DNA from: Roseiarcus sp963696665
GTDB lineage: Bacteria; Pseudomonadota; Alphaproteobacteria; Rhizobiales; Beijerinckiaceae
Direction: 5' to 3'
Assembly: GCA_963696665.1 (NCBI GenBank)
Contig: CAVOLE010000004.1
Coordinates: 186,001 to 250,000 of the forward strand
DNA length: 64,000 nucleotides
Positions 1 to 9,280 of this stretch are shown here, piece by piece; within the stretch, counting starts at the first letter, position 1; every line of letters starts with the position of its first letter. Both the position numbers and the translations under genes were made by a program. Under the pieces are notes generated by a model. It worked only from the letters and a program-made list of their open reading frames with translations. It was not told the origin of the DNA and did not search any database.

Positions 1-1451
1 CCGTGCTCGTCTGCCGGCGCATGTAGGCCTTCCAGGCGTCGGAGCCGCTTTCTCGCCCGCCTCCAGTCTCCTTCTCGCCGCCGAAAGCCCCGCCAATCTC
101 CGCGCCCGACGGGCCGATGTTGACGTTGGCGATGCCGCAGTCGGACCCGGACGCCGACAGGAAAGTCTCCGCCTCGCGCAGGTCGAGCGTGAAGATCGAC
201 GAGGACAGCCCTTGCGGCACGTCGTTCTGGATTGCGATCGCTTCGTCCAGAGCGTCGTAGCCGAGCGTATAGAGGATGGGCGCGAAGGTCTCCTCGCGCA
301 CGATTCCCGACTGGTCCGGCATTTCGACGATCGCCGGCTCGACATAGGCGCCGCCGTTCGGAACGCCTTTGGCGACCGTCCCGCCGCCGTGGACCTTGCC
401 GCCTTCGTCTTGCGCGCGCTTGAGCGCGGCGGCCATTTTGTCGCGCGCCGCGTGGTCGATCAGCGGACCGACCAGCGTCCCGTCCGTTGCGCGGATCGCC
501 GATCGGCAGGCTCGAATAGGTCTTGACCAGGCGATGGGTAAGATCGGCCCGGATCGAACGATGGGCGATGACCCTTCTTAGCGAGGTGCAGCGCTGCCCG
601 GCCGTGCCGACGGCGGAGAACACGATCGCCCGGACCGCCATATCGAGATCGGCCGAGGGGGCGACGATCATCGCATTGTTGCCGCCCAGTTCGAGGATCG
701 GCCGGCCGAAGCGCGCGGCGACCTTCGGGCCGACGATCGAGCCCATCCGGGTCGAACCGGTGGCGGAGACGATGGGCGCGCCTCTCGATTCCACGAGCGC
801 CTCGCCGACGCCCGCGCCGCCGATGACGATTTGAGCCAAGCCTTCCGGCGCGTCGGAGCCGAAGCGCTTAATCGCGCGTTCGAGGATTTTCATCGTCGCC
901 AGCGCCGAGAGCGGCGTCTTCTCCGATGGCTTCCAGATGACCGGGTCCCCACAGACGAGCGCGAGCGCCGCGTTCCAGGACCAGACTGCGACGGGAAAAT
1001 TGAAGGCGGAAATGATCGCGCATGGGCCGAGCGGATGCCAGGTCTCCGTCATTCGGTGGCCCGGGCGCTCCGAGGCGATGGCGAGGCCGTACAATTGCCG
1101 CGACAGGCCGACGGCGAAATCGCAGATGTCGATCATCTCCTGCACCTCGCCGAGGCCCTCGGACACGATCTTGCCGACCTCGAGCGTCACCAGCGCGCCC
1201 AGAGCCTCCTTCGAGGCGCGCAATTCTTCGCCAAGCAGGCGCACGAGCTCGCCGCGCCGCGGCGCCGGGACCTCCCGCCAGGCGAGGAAGGCGTTGTGGG
1301 CGGTCTTAATGATCTCCGCCATGTCAGCGGCCGGCGTTTCCCGGATACGGGCGATCTCGGCGCCGTCGATCGGCGAGCGGACGGCGAGCGAGCCGCCCGA
1401 AAGCTCCGCCGGCGTGAAGCCCAAGCGTATGAGAATATCCTCGCTGATCAT
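1..1451 (-). CDS. ALDH7-type aldehyde dehydrogenase (alpha-aminoadipic semialdehyde dehydrogenase-like), frameshifted, 3' end outside window
   Basis: Reads from an ATG at 1451 toward the left edge. The N-terminal frame has the NAD-binding and core landmarks of the family: SAFNFPVAVWSWN, GSTRMGSIV, LELGGNNA and the catalytic-cysteine motif GQRCTS. After IGDPRN (near 484) the family match moves to another frame, which continues GTLVGPLIDHAA and ends at the edge with GGEKETGGGRESGSDAW, a signature of the ALDH7/antiquitin branch. The run GGACGGGACG at the break looks like one inserted G. The family oxidises alpha-aminoadipic semialdehyde in lysine catabolism; that substrate is inferred from the signature. 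The gene is either truly broken or carries a sequencing indel. The weak Shine-Dalgarno (GTGAGG) makes the start moderately sure. Confidence 0.85.
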   Translation of the reverse strand, partial: MISEDILIRLGFTPAELSGGSLAVRSPIDGAEIARIRETPAADMAEIIKTAHNAFLAWREVPAPRRGELVRLLGEELRASKEALGALVTLEVGKIVSEGLGEVQEMIDICDFAVGLSRQLYGLAIASERPGHRMTETWHPLGPCAIISAFNFPVAVWSWNAALALVCGDPVIWKPSEKTPLSALATMKILERAIKRFGSDAPEGLAQIVIGGAGVGEALVESRGAPIVSATGSTRMGSIVGPKVAARFGRPILELGGNNAMIVAPSADLDMAVRAIVFSAVGTAGQRCTSLRRVIAHRSIRADLTHRLVKTYSSLPIGDPRNGRDAGRSADRPRGARQNGRRAQARARRRRQGPRRRDGRQRRSERRRLCRAGDRRNAGPVGNRARGDLRAHPLYARLRRSGRSDRNPERRAARAVLVDLHARPARGGDFPVGVRVRLRHRQRQHRPVGRGDWRGFRRREGDWRRARKRLRRLEGLHAPADEH

Positions 1452-1580
1452 GGGGGTAGGCCTCACTCGCTGCGATTTGGCTGTCCGGCTCAGGGGCCGT
1501 TGCGGCCCCGGCGTCGCTCTGGCCTCTTTTCGATCCAAATCCGCCCGCCCGGCAAGCCCCGATCGGCCGGGTGTGCTCCC

Positions 1581-1699
1581 CCTCATTCTGAGGCGCCCGC
1601 TCTTTGCGGGCCTCGAAGAATGCTCCAGTTGACGCCGCCCGCGCCGCCTGGAGCGTCCTTCGAGACGCCGCGCTTCGCGCGACCCTCAGGTCGAGGGGT
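1581..1699. repeat. Intergenic palindromic repeat, family A, copy 1
   Basis: Two half-elements lie between the divergent ALDH7 and epsI genes. The first begins CTCATTCTGAGG and ends CTCGAAGAATG. The second begins GTCCTTCGAGACG, has a CGCTTCGCGCG-type hairpin tip and ends CCTCAGGTCGAGG. The same architecture recurs at 9111-9228. The rest of the 1452-1869 gap holds no recognisable gene. Confidence 0.7.
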
Positions 1700-1869
1700 G
1701 CGCGATTCCGCCCAGGTACAAGTTGCGCTCGCCCTCATTAAGATAAATTCACGGGACGCCGCCGTTTCGATGGGCTAAAAGCCGCCGCCACAACCTCGTC
1801 GTTGCGCGGCGTGGGTTGAGCGACTATATTCACGGCCGCACGCGGGGTTCGCAGGCGGAGGAGCCGAAA

Positions 1870-2565
1870 ATGGCGCGTTCGACCAATATCCTTCTGGCCT
1901 GCGTGGCGATGCTGGGGGCAATGCTGCTCGCGGTTGTGATGACGCCGCATAACCTGATGGCGCGCACCCACGACGTGTTCAATATCGACAAGCATCTGCC
2001 GACCAAGTTCGGGGATTGGAAGCCGGTCGAAGGCCTTAACGTTGTCGCGCCGCCGCCCGCAGATTCGCTCGAAGCCGAGATCTACAATCAGGAGGCGTCG
2101 CGCGGGTTCATCGATCCCGACGGGCACGTGGTCATGCTGATGGTCGCTTATGGCGAGAGCCAGAGCGATCGTTTGCAGCTTCACCATCCGGAGGTGTGCT
2201 ACACGGCGCAGGGCTTCCGCGTGTCGCGGACGAGCCCGGTGAAGCTCGAGTATTCCCCCTCGGCGCCGCCGCTCAAGGCGACGAGGCTCGTCGCCCAGCG
2301 CGAGGAGCGGATTGAGCCCATCACCTACTGGATGCGGATCGGTTACGACAATTCGAGCAGCAATTGGGCTCGTCAGGTGCTCAAGCTCGGATATGGCCTC
2401 AGGGGATGGGTTCCCGATGGAGCGCTGTTCCGGGTGTCGACGATCGGCATCCCGGCGGAACAAAGCTTCAAGATTCAGGATAAATTCATCCACGATCTGT
2501 TGAATTCGGTCGATCCCGCGACCCGGGAATTCATGGTCGGCGATCCGAAGAAAGCGCTGCTTTAA
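1870..2565 (+). CDS. epsI: Exosortase-associated EpsI family protein
   Basis: A 231-residue protein starting at the ATG that follows a strong GGAGGAG; an upstream TTG at 1816 would add 18 residues but has no good ribosome site. The N-terminus (about residues 6-24) is one hydrophobic membrane segment. The periplasmic body shows family features: an FGDW motif near residue 42, YNQ followed by VMLMVAYGESQSD, HHPEVCY with a conserved Cys, and ITYWMRIGYD near residue 155. EpsI domains accompany exosortases, either fused to the C-terminus or as a neighbour, in polysaccharide and PEP-CTERM loci. No exosortase gene lies next to it here, so it is an orphan within this window. The only matching substrate seen is the PEP-CTERM protein at 4716-5297. 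Confidence 0.85.
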   Translation: MARSTNILLACVAMLGAMLLAVVMTPHNLMARTHDVFNIDKHLPTKFGDWKPVEGLNVVAPPPADSLEAEIYNQEASRGFIDPDGHVVMLMVAYGESQSDRLQLHHPEVCYTAQGFRVSRTSPVKLEYSPSAPPLKATRLVAQREERIEPITYWMRIGYDNSSSNWARQVLKLGYGLRGWVPDGALFRVSTIGIPAEQSFKIQDKFIHDLLNSVDPATREFMVGDPKKALL

Positions 2566-2616
2566 GGCAGGCTTGTTCGGACGGCCCAACGGACGGCGGA
2601 TGACCGGATCGACTTT

Positions 2617-2684
2617 CCACCACCGAGATCACGAAGGTCGCCAAGAATGGCGTCTCCTTCGTGCTCTTCGTGTCCTTGGTGGTG
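2617..2684. repeat. Intergenic inverted repeat (hairpin-forming)
   Basis: Arms CCACCACCGAGATCACGAAG and CTTCGTGTCCTTGGTGGTG pair imperfectly around a roughly 29-nt centre that itself contains CTCCTTCGTG. It lies between epsI and fadD. There is no T-tract, so it is more like a dispersed palindromic element than a classical terminator. Nothing else was recognised in 2566-2858. Confidence 0.6.
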
Positions 2685-2858
2685 AATCGATCCCGTCCTG
2701 ATTCATTGGCTGGCCAAAGAAACTCAGCTTAAGCTTAGTTCGGCTGACGGGATGTCGCGCCCGCCCCCTGTCAGCATCGTCCGCGTCGACAAAAGCATGT
2801 CCCCTACGGTATTTGCGTGAACGCCAGATGGCGCGGCCGCGGTTGCAACGGGGATTCC

Positions 2859-4553
2859 ATGGAACGGATATGGCTCAAGTCCTATCCTAAGGGCGTGCCG
2901 GCCGAGATTGACTTGAGCGCGCTCGGCTCGCTCGGCGATTTCCTCAAGACGAGCTTCGAGAAATTTCGCCATCGGACCGCCTTCGTCAGCATGGGCAAGG
3001 CGATGTCGTATGGCGAACTGGACCGGAAGTCGCGCGCCTTCGCTGGCTACCTTGAGAGTGTTGCGCGCCTGCCTCGCGGCGCCCGCGTCGCGCTGATGAT
3101 GCCGAACGTGCTGCAATATCCGATCGCCGCATTCGGCGCTTTGCGCGCGGGCTACGTGGTCGTCAACTGCAACCCTTTGTACTCGCCACGTGAGCTCAAG
3201 CATCAACTCGCGGATTCGGGCGCCGAGGCGATTGTCGTTTTGGAGAACTTCGCCTGCACGCTCGAAAAGGCGATCGGTGGCGCGCCGGCGCTCAAAACAA
3301 TCATCGTCACCGGCGCCGGCGACCAGTTGGGCGGCGCCAAAGGGTTCATCGTCAATTCGGTCGTGCGGCATGTCCGCCGCGCCGTTCCCGCCTTCCGGTT
3401 GCCTGAGGCCGTGCGTTTCAATCGGGCGTTGGCTTTGGGATCGCGGCAGCCGTTTACCGACCCACCGGTTAAGCCGGACGATATCGCGTTCCTTCAATAC
3501 ACCGGCGGCACCACCGGCGTGCCGAAGGGGGCGATGCTGACCCATCGCAACATGGTCGCCAACTTACGCCAGATTTACGCATGGATCGCCCCGGCGATCC
3601 ATGCCGACGGCGAAATGTTCGTCGCGGCCTTGCCGCTCTATCACGTGTTCGCGTTGCAGGTGAACGGCTTCGTGCCGCTGATGATTGGCGCCTCGAATCT
3701 CATGATCGCCAATCCGCGCGATATTCCGGCGCTGGTCAAGACGTTGCGAGGAACGCCGTTCACGGTCGTCCCCGGCGTCAACACGCTGTTCAACGCGCTG
3801 CTCAACAACGGCGAGTTCGCCAAGCTCGATTTCTCGCGCATGCATTTCGCGATCGGCGGCGGCATGGCGGTGCAACGCACGGTCGCCGAGCGCTGGCAGT
3901 CCGTGACCGGCAAGCCGCTGATCGAGGCCTATGGATTGACAGAGACCTCGCCCGCTGCAGTCGCCAATCCGCTCAACATCGATCAGTTCAACGGCGCGAT
4001 CGGACTGCCGCTGCCTTCGACCGACATCGCCATTCGCGATGACGATGGCCGCGACCTCAAGGTCGACGAAACGGGAGAACTCTGCATCAAGGGCCCACAG
4101 GTGATGGCGGGCTACTGGAACCGGCCCGACGAGACCGCCAACGTTATGACGGCCGACAGCTTTTTACGCACCGGCGACATCGCGCGGGTCGACGAACGCG
4201 GCTACGTGTATGTGGTCGACCGCAAGAAGGACATGATCAACGTCTCCGGCTTCAATGTGTATCCGACTGAGATTGAGGACGTCGCGATGGGCCATCCCGG
4301 CGTGCTCGAGGCCGGCGCGGTCGGCGTTCCCGACGCCAGAACTGGGGAAGCGGTCAAGCTCGTGGTCGTGCGCAAGGACATGGGCCTGACCGAGGCCGAT
4401 CTCGTCGCCTACTGCCGTCAACATCTGACCGGGTACAAAACGCCGCGTCACGTCGAATTCCGCGAGTCGCTGCCGCACACCAATGTCGGCAAGATCCTGC
4501 GCCGCGAATTGCGGAGCGACGAGCCGCGAGCGGAATCGCCAAGCGCCGGCTGA
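2859..4553 (+). CDS. fadD: Long-chain fatty acid--CoA ligase (FadD type)
   Basis: A 564-residue AMP-forming ligase that activates fatty acids to acyl-CoA for beta-oxidation or lipid synthesis at the cytoplasmic membrane. The adenylation signature YTGGTTGVPKGAM is near residue 221. It is followed by the gate region YGLTETSP, the hinge TGDIARVDERGYVYVVDRKKDMI and the catalytic lysine region NVGKILRRELR near the C-terminus. Length is normal for FadD. I chose the ATG at 2859 (MERIWLK) over the ORF start at 2817, because family members begin like this and the extra residues look non-coding. It follows epsI on the same strand after a 293-bp gap, so it is probably transcribed on its own. Confidence 0.92.
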   Translation: MERIWLKSYPKGVPAEIDLSALGSLGDFLKTSFEKFRHRTAFVSMGKAMSYGELDRKSRAFAGYLESVARLPRGARVALMMPNVLQYPIAAFGALRAGYVVVNCNPLYSPRELKHQLADSGAEAIVVLENFACTLEKAIGGAPALKTIIVTGAGDQLGGAKGFIVNSVVRHVRRAVPAFRLPEAVRFNRALALGSRQPFTDPPVKPDDIAFLQYTGGTTGVPKGAMLTHRNMVANLRQIYAWIAPAIHADGEMFVAALPLYHVFALQVNGFVPLMIGASNLMIANPRDIPALVKTLRGTPFTVVPGVNTLFNALLNNGEFAKLDFSRMHFAIGGGMAVQRTVAERWQSVTGKPLIEAYGLTETSPAAVANPLNIDQFNGAIGLPLPSTDIAIRDDDGRDLKVDETGELCIKGPQVMAGYWNRPDETANVMTADSFLRTGDIARVDERGYVYVVDRKKDMINVSGFNVYPTEIEDVAMGHPGVLEAGAVGVPDARTGEAVKLVVVRKDMGLTEADLVAYCRQHLTGYKTPRHVEFRESLPHTNVGKILRRELRSDEPRAESPSAG

Positions 4554-4715
4554 TCCGCTGAATTGGTGTACCAGACGGGCGTCAACATCTTGGCCCGCGA
4601 CGATGACCGTCGGAAGAACGTAACCCCCAAGCTAATCAACAATCTTGGCGGATTGCTGCGTCGCAACAACCCCTCAAATATCCGGCGCGGAATTTTCCGC
4701 ACGGGGGTTACTCAC

Positions 4716-5297
4716 ATGCGAACAAAAATTGGAGCTTTTGCAGCGGTCGCTGGCCTCACGCTCGCGCTGGGGACGCTGTCTTCGACGGCTCACGCTGCGA
4801 TCACGGAGATCATCATTGATACGGACTCTGACGCTGCGGTCGGTAGCATCACGTTCCCGACATTCGCAGGCGACAGCGCCGCCGGCCTGGCGTTCTCCTA
4901 CGATGGATTTACGCAGGCCGACATAACGTCAATTTCCTGGACCCTCGATCCGACCACCGAGGCGGTGGTCGCACTCGATCTCAACGCCTTGCAGGGTGAC
5001 AACCCCTGCCCGAACGACAGCATGGATTGTTCAAACACGACAGTGAATTTGTCGCCCACTCTTGCGGAGGGGGGCGGCACGAGCTGCAGTTTCTCTGACG
5101 ACACGGGCGAGTGCGAGCGAAGTCTCCAGGTGGCGGATATTGAATTTGTCCCGCTGGCGGTGCCGGAGCGTTCGACATGGGCCATGTTGGTTGTCGGCTT
5201 CGTCGGGCTCGGTGTTGCGGGATATCGATTGAACAGACAAACCGCCAGGCAAAACGACCGTCTTACCTCTAAGGCGGCGGAAGAGCTCGCGGCGTAA
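4716..5297 (+). CDS. PEP-CTERM sorting-domain secreted protein
   Basis: A 193-residue protein. It starts with a Sec signal peptide (MRTKIGAFAAVAGL, cleavage probably after AHA near residue 27). The mature part is acidic and Thr/Ser-rich with three cysteines, and I do not recognise a domain in it. The C-terminal tripartite signal VPERSTWAMLVVGF, then GLGVAGYRLNR, matches the PEP-CTERM pattern of Pro-Glu motif, hydrophobic helix and basic end. Here PERS replaces the usual PEPS, and about 20 extra residues follow the basic cluster. PEP-CTERM proteins are cleaved by exosortase and displayed on the surface. The exosortase is not in the window, but an EpsI protein is 2.8 kb upstream. The start was chosen so that the signal peptide is N-terminal. 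Confidence 0.8.
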   Translation: MRTKIGAFAAVAGLTLALGTLSSTAHAAITEIIIDTDSDAAVGSITFPTFAGDSAAGLAFSYDGFTQADITSISWTLDPTTEAVVALDLNALQGDNPCPNDSMDCSNTTVNLSPTLAEGGGTSCSFSDDTGECERSLQVADIEFVPLAVPERSTWAMLVVGFVGLGVAGYRLNRQTARQNDRLTSKAAEELAA

Positions 5298-5304
5298 CGA
5301 TTGC

Positions 5305-5468
5305 GGAGCGACGCCTGGATTACGAGGTCGCAATCGAACGGCGCCCGATTGCGCGGCGGGGCCCCTGGATGCCCGCGAGTCGGGGATCCAGCGACGCCTT
5401 GCTGAGAATGACAAGACGACCCCTCATCCGGCCGGCGGCGTCGGCCACCTTCTCCCGGGGAGAAGGGA
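5305..5468. repeat. Two intergenic repeat elements (families C and B)
   Basis: A CTGGATTACGAGG ... GGGGATCCAGCGACGCC element (5312-5410) is followed by a CCCTCATCCGGCC ... GGCCACCTTCTCCC element (5421-5468). The second type recurs at 61960-62066. Both lie between the convergent PEP-CTERM and aldo/keto reductase genes, where a bidirectional terminator would be expected. Confidence 0.6.
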
Positions 5469-5469
5469 C

Positions 5470-6420
5470 TCAGGGCGCGCTGGCGGCGTTGAGCGCGTCC
5501 ATGTCGGCCCCCGTCAGCGCAAGCTCGGTTGAGCGCACGAGGCTATCGACCTGTTCGACTGAGGTGGCGCTGGCGATCGGCGCGGTGACGCCGGGCCTCG
5601 CCATGGCCCAGGCCAGCGCGACTTCCGCGGGTTTCGCTTTGTGGCGGGCCGCCACCGCCTCGAGCGCGTCGAGGATGCGAAATCCGCGGGGATTGAGATA
5701 GGCCTTGACCCCGTCGCCGCGCGGACTCTTGGAGAGATCCGCCTCGCTGCGGTACTTGCCTGATAGGAAGCCCTTGGCGAGGCTGAAATAGGTGATGACG
5801 CCGATCTGCTCGCGCTGGCAGAGATCGGCAAGGCCGCTTTCAAATTCGTGACGGTCGGCGAGATTGTATTCCGGCTGGAGAACCTCGTAGCGCGGCAGCC
5901 CTTTGGCCTTGGACGCCGCCAGCGCCCCCTCGAGCAGCTTGACGCTGAGGTTCGACGCGCCGCACCAGCGAATCTTGCCCTGTTCGATAAGCCGCTGATA
6001 GGCGCCGAGCGTCTCCTCGATCGGCGTCGCCATGTCCGGCCAGTGCGAGAGATAGAGGTCGATCACGTCGATCTGCAGGCGCTTGAGCGACGCCTCGACC
6101 GCCTCCGCGATATAGCGCGCCTTGAGGCCTTCCTTGCCCTTGCCCATCGGCGAGCCGACCTTGGTGACGACGATGACGCGATTGCGGTTTCCCCGCGCCT
6201 TGATCCATTCGCCGATGATCGTCTCGGACTCGCCCCCGGAGTTGCCTGGCGCCCAGGCTGAATAGACGTCGGCGGTGTCGATCGCGTTGAGGCCCGCGGC
6301 GAGGAAGCGGTCCATGACCGCAAAGGAGGTCGCCCTATCGGCCGTCCAGCCGAACACGTTGCCGCCTAGAACGAGCGGCGCGATGGAAAGGTCGGTGTGG
6401 CCGAGGCGGCGGGTCTGCAT
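5470..6420 (-). CDS. Aldo/keto reductase
   Basis: A 316-residue NADPH-dependent oxidoreductase of the AKR TIM-barrel family. The catalytic tetrad is visible: Asp and Tyr in DTADVYSAW (near residue 50), Lys in VIVVTKVGS and His in LYLSHWPD. The cofactor region is at ITYFSLAKGFLSGKYR and ATSVEQVDSL. Size and order are normal. The substrate cannot be deduced; the closest general type is the YajO/Tas group that reduces aldehydes and ketones. It is divergent from the DHA2 exporter at 6638 and convergent with the PEP-CTERM gene. Confidence 0.9.
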   Translation of the reverse strand: MQTRRLGHTDLSIAPLVLGGNVFGWTADRATSFAVMDRFLAAGLNAIDTADVYSAWAPGNSGGESETIIGEWIKARGNRNRVIVVTKVGSPMGKGKEGLKARYIAEAVEASLKRLQIDVIDLYLSHWPDMATPIEETLGAYQRLIEQGKIRWCGASNLSVKLLEGALAASKAKGLPRYEVLQPEYNLADRHEFESGLADLCQREQIGVITYFSLAKGFLSGKYRSEADLSKSPRGDGVKAYLNPRGFRILDALEAVAARHKAKPAEVALAWAMARPGVTAPIASATSVEQVDSLVRSTELALTGADMDALNAASAP

Positions 6421-6637
6421 AAATTTCTCCCTGATTCCTGAAAGGATAACGTAACATCACACCTGCTGGAAGGGCGGAACGGCGCAAGCTTCCGTGCAGG
6501 CCGCTGCCGTGGCCGATCGCCTACAATGGGCCCTTGAAGGTCCCGGGCGGCGAGAATCAGCTCTTCACGCGAACGCGATTGGCGTCGGCGCGCTTCCTCC
6601 GGTAAGCTCAAGCGCAACCTCCCCAAGAAAATCTCAA

Positions 6638-8104
6638 ATGACCTCCCCCACGACTCGCCGTCCGCTGGTGCTTGCCGCGGTGATGGCGTCAAGTTTCATG
6701 ATCGCCCTCGAGGCGACCATTGTCTCGACCGCCATGCCGCAGATTGTCGGCCAGCTTGGCGGCTTGCAGCTCTATAGCTGGGTGTTCTCCGCCTTCCTCC
6801 TGACCCAGACCGCGACGACCGTGGTGTTTGGCAAGCTTGCCGACCTCATCGGGCGCAAGACCGTCATCACCATCGGCATCGGGATCTTTCTGGTCGGCTC
6901 GGCTTTGTGCGGCTTCGCCTGGTCGATGCCGTCGCTGATTGTCTTCCGGCTCGTGCAGGGCGTGGGCGCGGGCGCGGTGCTGCCGGTGGCGATGACCATC
7001 GTCGGCGATCTCTACACCGCGCATGAGCGGGCGAAGATCCAGGGCTGGCTCGCAAGCGTCTGGGCGATTTCGGCCGTCATCGGACCGCTCGCTGGCGGCC
7101 TCATTATCCAGCATCTGTCCTGGGCCTGGATCTTTTGGATCAACCTGCCGATCGGGGCGGTGGCTGTGGCGGGCTTCTGGGCCTATTTCCACGAGAACCG
7201 CGCGCGCGGCCGCGGCAAGATCGATCACCTCAGCGCGGCCATTTTCACCGTCGCCATCGCCGCGGTCATGGCCGACCTGACCGCGCTCTCGACCTCCGGG
7301 CGATTCGAAATCGGGCTCACCACCTTGGTCGCGGCGGTCGCGATCGTGCTGTTTGTCTTGCAGGAACGCCGATCTCCGGAGCCGATGATCTCGCTCGATC
7401 TTTGGGGGCGCCGGCCTATCGCCGCAGCCAACGCCGCTTCCGTTCTCACCGGCATGGCGATGATGGGGCTCACCACCTTCCTGCCGGTCTTCGTCCAGGG
7501 CGTCATGCAGCAGTCGCCCTTGGTCGCGGGATTCGCGCTGTCGGTGATGATTTTCGGTTGGCCCGTCGGGGCGACGCTCGGGGTCAGGGTGTTTCAGCGG
7601 GTCGGTTTGCGGCTGGTTCTTCGGGTCGGCGGCCTTCTGGTGCCGGCGGGGTCGATCATCTTCCTGTTCCTCCACGCCGAAAGTTCGCCGATCGTCGCCG
7701 GACTGGGCTCGTTGATCGTCGGCCTCGGCATGGGAATCTTGAGCGCCTCTTCGATCGTCCTCATTCAAGAGATCGTAAGCTGGTCGGAGCGTGGCTCCGC
7801 CACGGCCTCATTCCTGTTTGCCCGCTCTCTTGGCAACACCTTCGGGGCATCGCTCTTCGGCGCCGTGCTGAATTTTGGCCTCATGCATTCGGCCGGTCAC
7901 GTGGGCGCGATATCTTCGGAAGATATTCGCCGCCTCTTGGAGCGCAACGGCGGCGCGGCGGGCAATTCGACGCTTCGCGCGGCGCTTGAGCAATCGCTGC
8001 ATCTGACCTTCGTCTCGATGTTCGTGATCGCGCTATTCGTCGCGGTGGCGGCGGCCGTCGTGCCCAAGGTCACGTTCGCGGCCCGAGAAGCCCCGGCGGA
8101 ATGA
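6638..8104 (+). CDS. MFS drug exporter, DHA2 (EmrB/QacA) type
   Basis: A 488-residue inner-membrane protein with about 14 hydrophobic helices. Motif D1 (ALEATIVSTAMPQI) in the first helix, motif A (GKLADLIGRKTV) after the second and motif C-like GVGAGAVLPVAMTIVGD place it among proton-coupled multidrug exporters of the DHA2 branch. The start at 6638 puts MTSPTTRRP just before helix 1; the longer ORF from 6494 has no family support. There is no membrane-fusion partner beside it, so it may act alone across the inner membrane. The adjacent minus-strand RpiR regulator (8110) converges with it and is probably unrelated. Confidence 0.9.
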   Translation: MTSPTTRRPLVLAAVMASSFMIALEATIVSTAMPQIVGQLGGLQLYSWVFSAFLLTQTATTVVFGKLADLIGRKTVITIGIGIFLVGSALCGFAWSMPSLIVFRLVQGVGAGAVLPVAMTIVGDLYTAHERAKIQGWLASVWAISAVIGPLAGGLIIQHLSWAWIFWINLPIGAVAVAGFWAYFHENRARGRGKIDHLSAAIFTVAIAAVMADLTALSTSGRFEIGLTTLVAAVAIVLFVLQERRSPEPMISLDLWGRRPIAAANAASVLTGMAMMGLTTFLPVFVQGVMQQSPLVAGFALSVMIFGWPVGATLGVRVFQRVGLRLVLRVGGLLVPAGSIIFLFLHAESSPIVAGLGSLIVGLGMGILSASSIVLIQEIVSWSERGSATASFLFARSLGNTFGASLFGAVLNFGLMHSAGHVGAISSEDIRRLLERNGGAAGNSTLRAALEQSLHLTFVSMFVIALFVAVAAAVVPKVTFAAREAPAE

Positions 8105-8109
8105 TAGGG

Positions 8110-8956
8110 TCAGGTCGCCGCCTTCACCCGCTTTTCGCCGACGGCGACGGCGAGCGTCATCGCCAGGCAGAACGTGGCCGATAGCGACCGGAACGAACCG
8201 AAGTCGCTCTCTTGAACTTCGAACCGGACATCGGCGAGGCGAGCGAGCGGCGAGAGCGCGCTATCGGTGATCACGACGATCGGGACGCTGGCGCGTCGCG
8301 CGCGCTTGACGAGGTCGAGCGTGAACGGCGTATAGGGCGAGAAGCTGACCGCAATCAGCGCGTCTCCAGGGCCCGCCTGCGCCAGCTCTTCCGGCCCGAG
8401 CCCGCCTACATTGTCGATGAGGGAGGCCGGGACGCCGAGCTGGGACAGCGCATAGGTCAGATAGTGGGCGACGCAGAACGACCGTCTCTGGCCGAGGCAA
8501 TGGATTGTCCCTGCCTCGGCCAGAAGGCTGACCGCCTGGTCGAGCTCGCGCCGCTGAGCATTGTCGCGTAAACGCGAGGATCGAGGCGGCTGCGGAATCG
8601 GCGAACCCAAACAAGAGATGGGTTGGATCGCCGGTGTCGCGGGCGTTCTGCTGCAGCGCTCGGAGGCGTTCGGAATAATCCGGCCAGCGGTTGCGCAGGC
8701 GGGCGCGAAACAGCGCCTGCAGCTCGGAAAAGCCGGCGAAGCCCAATGTCTGGGCGAACCGCACCAGGGTCGATGCTTGCACCTCGGCGTTGCGGGCCAG
8801 CGCCGAAGCGGTGCCGAGCGCGAACTCGTCCGGGTGCTCGAGCGCATAAGCCGCGGCTTGCCGGAGACGTTTGGGCAGGTGCGGCTCAATCTCGATCAGG
8901 CGGCGCTGGAACTGGTCGAAGCTCTCCGGCGGTTCGATCGTTGCCTGGTCGCTCAT
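8110..8956 (-). CDS. RpiR-family transcriptional regulator (HTH + SIS), frameshifted
   Basis: The N-terminal frame from ATG 8956 carries the RpiR helix-turn-helix (LPKRLRQAAAYALEHPDE, then ASTLVRFAQTLGF). Near 8570 the reading shifts to a second frame that carries the sugar-isomerase (SIS) domain: IHCLGQRRSFCVAHYLTY, DALIAVSFSPYTP and VPIVVITDSALSPLA. The combined length of about 280 residues is normal for the family, so a single indel has probably split one gene. RpiR proteins bind phosphosugars and control sugar or inositol catabolism. The divergent Gfo/Idh dehydrogenase at 9281 is a plausible target, which is an inference from position. Confidence 0.85.
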
Positions 8957-9110
8957 CGTTTGCCTTTGTGGCCCGCGCGACGGGTCCGCTCGCCTGCGCT
9001 ATTGTCGCCAGGCGGGTATGGATAGAACAGATATTCCAATCTGTGTCGTATATGAAATATTTGTATTGGCGGGGGAGGTCGGGCATCGGGACGCCGGGGC
9101 ATCTACCGAC

Positions 9111-9228
9111 CTCATCCTGAGGGCCGTGCGGAGCACGGCGTCTCGAAGGATGGTCCAGAAGGCGCCGCCGCCGATGCGCGCTGGAGCGTCCTTCGAGACG
9201 CGCCTTCGGCGCTCCTCAGGACGAGGGG
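9111..9228. repeat. Intergenic palindromic repeat, family A, copy 2
   Basis: CTCATCCTGAGG ... CGTCTCGAAGGATGG is followed by GTCCTTCGAGACGCG ... CCTCAGGACGAGG, giving two facing hairpins about 30 nt apart. It occupies the divergent promoter gap between the RpiR regulator and the Gfo/Idh gene. It matches 1581-1699 in layout, with more complete ends. Confidence 0.75.
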
Positions 9229-9280
9229 TTGGGAGTTACTCTGTATTGGCGGCGGGCCGCAAAATCGGGGAAGCGGAGCA

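Noticed and set aside
831..1778. A 315-residue plus-strand ORF
   Set aside because: Antisense to the ALDH7 gene; it runs on into the repeat and has no ribosome site or homology.
4646..4662. Possible sigma-54 promoter (TTGGCGGATTGC) upstream of the PEP-CTERM gene
   Set aside because: The GG and GC elements are too close together to match the required 10-bp spacing.
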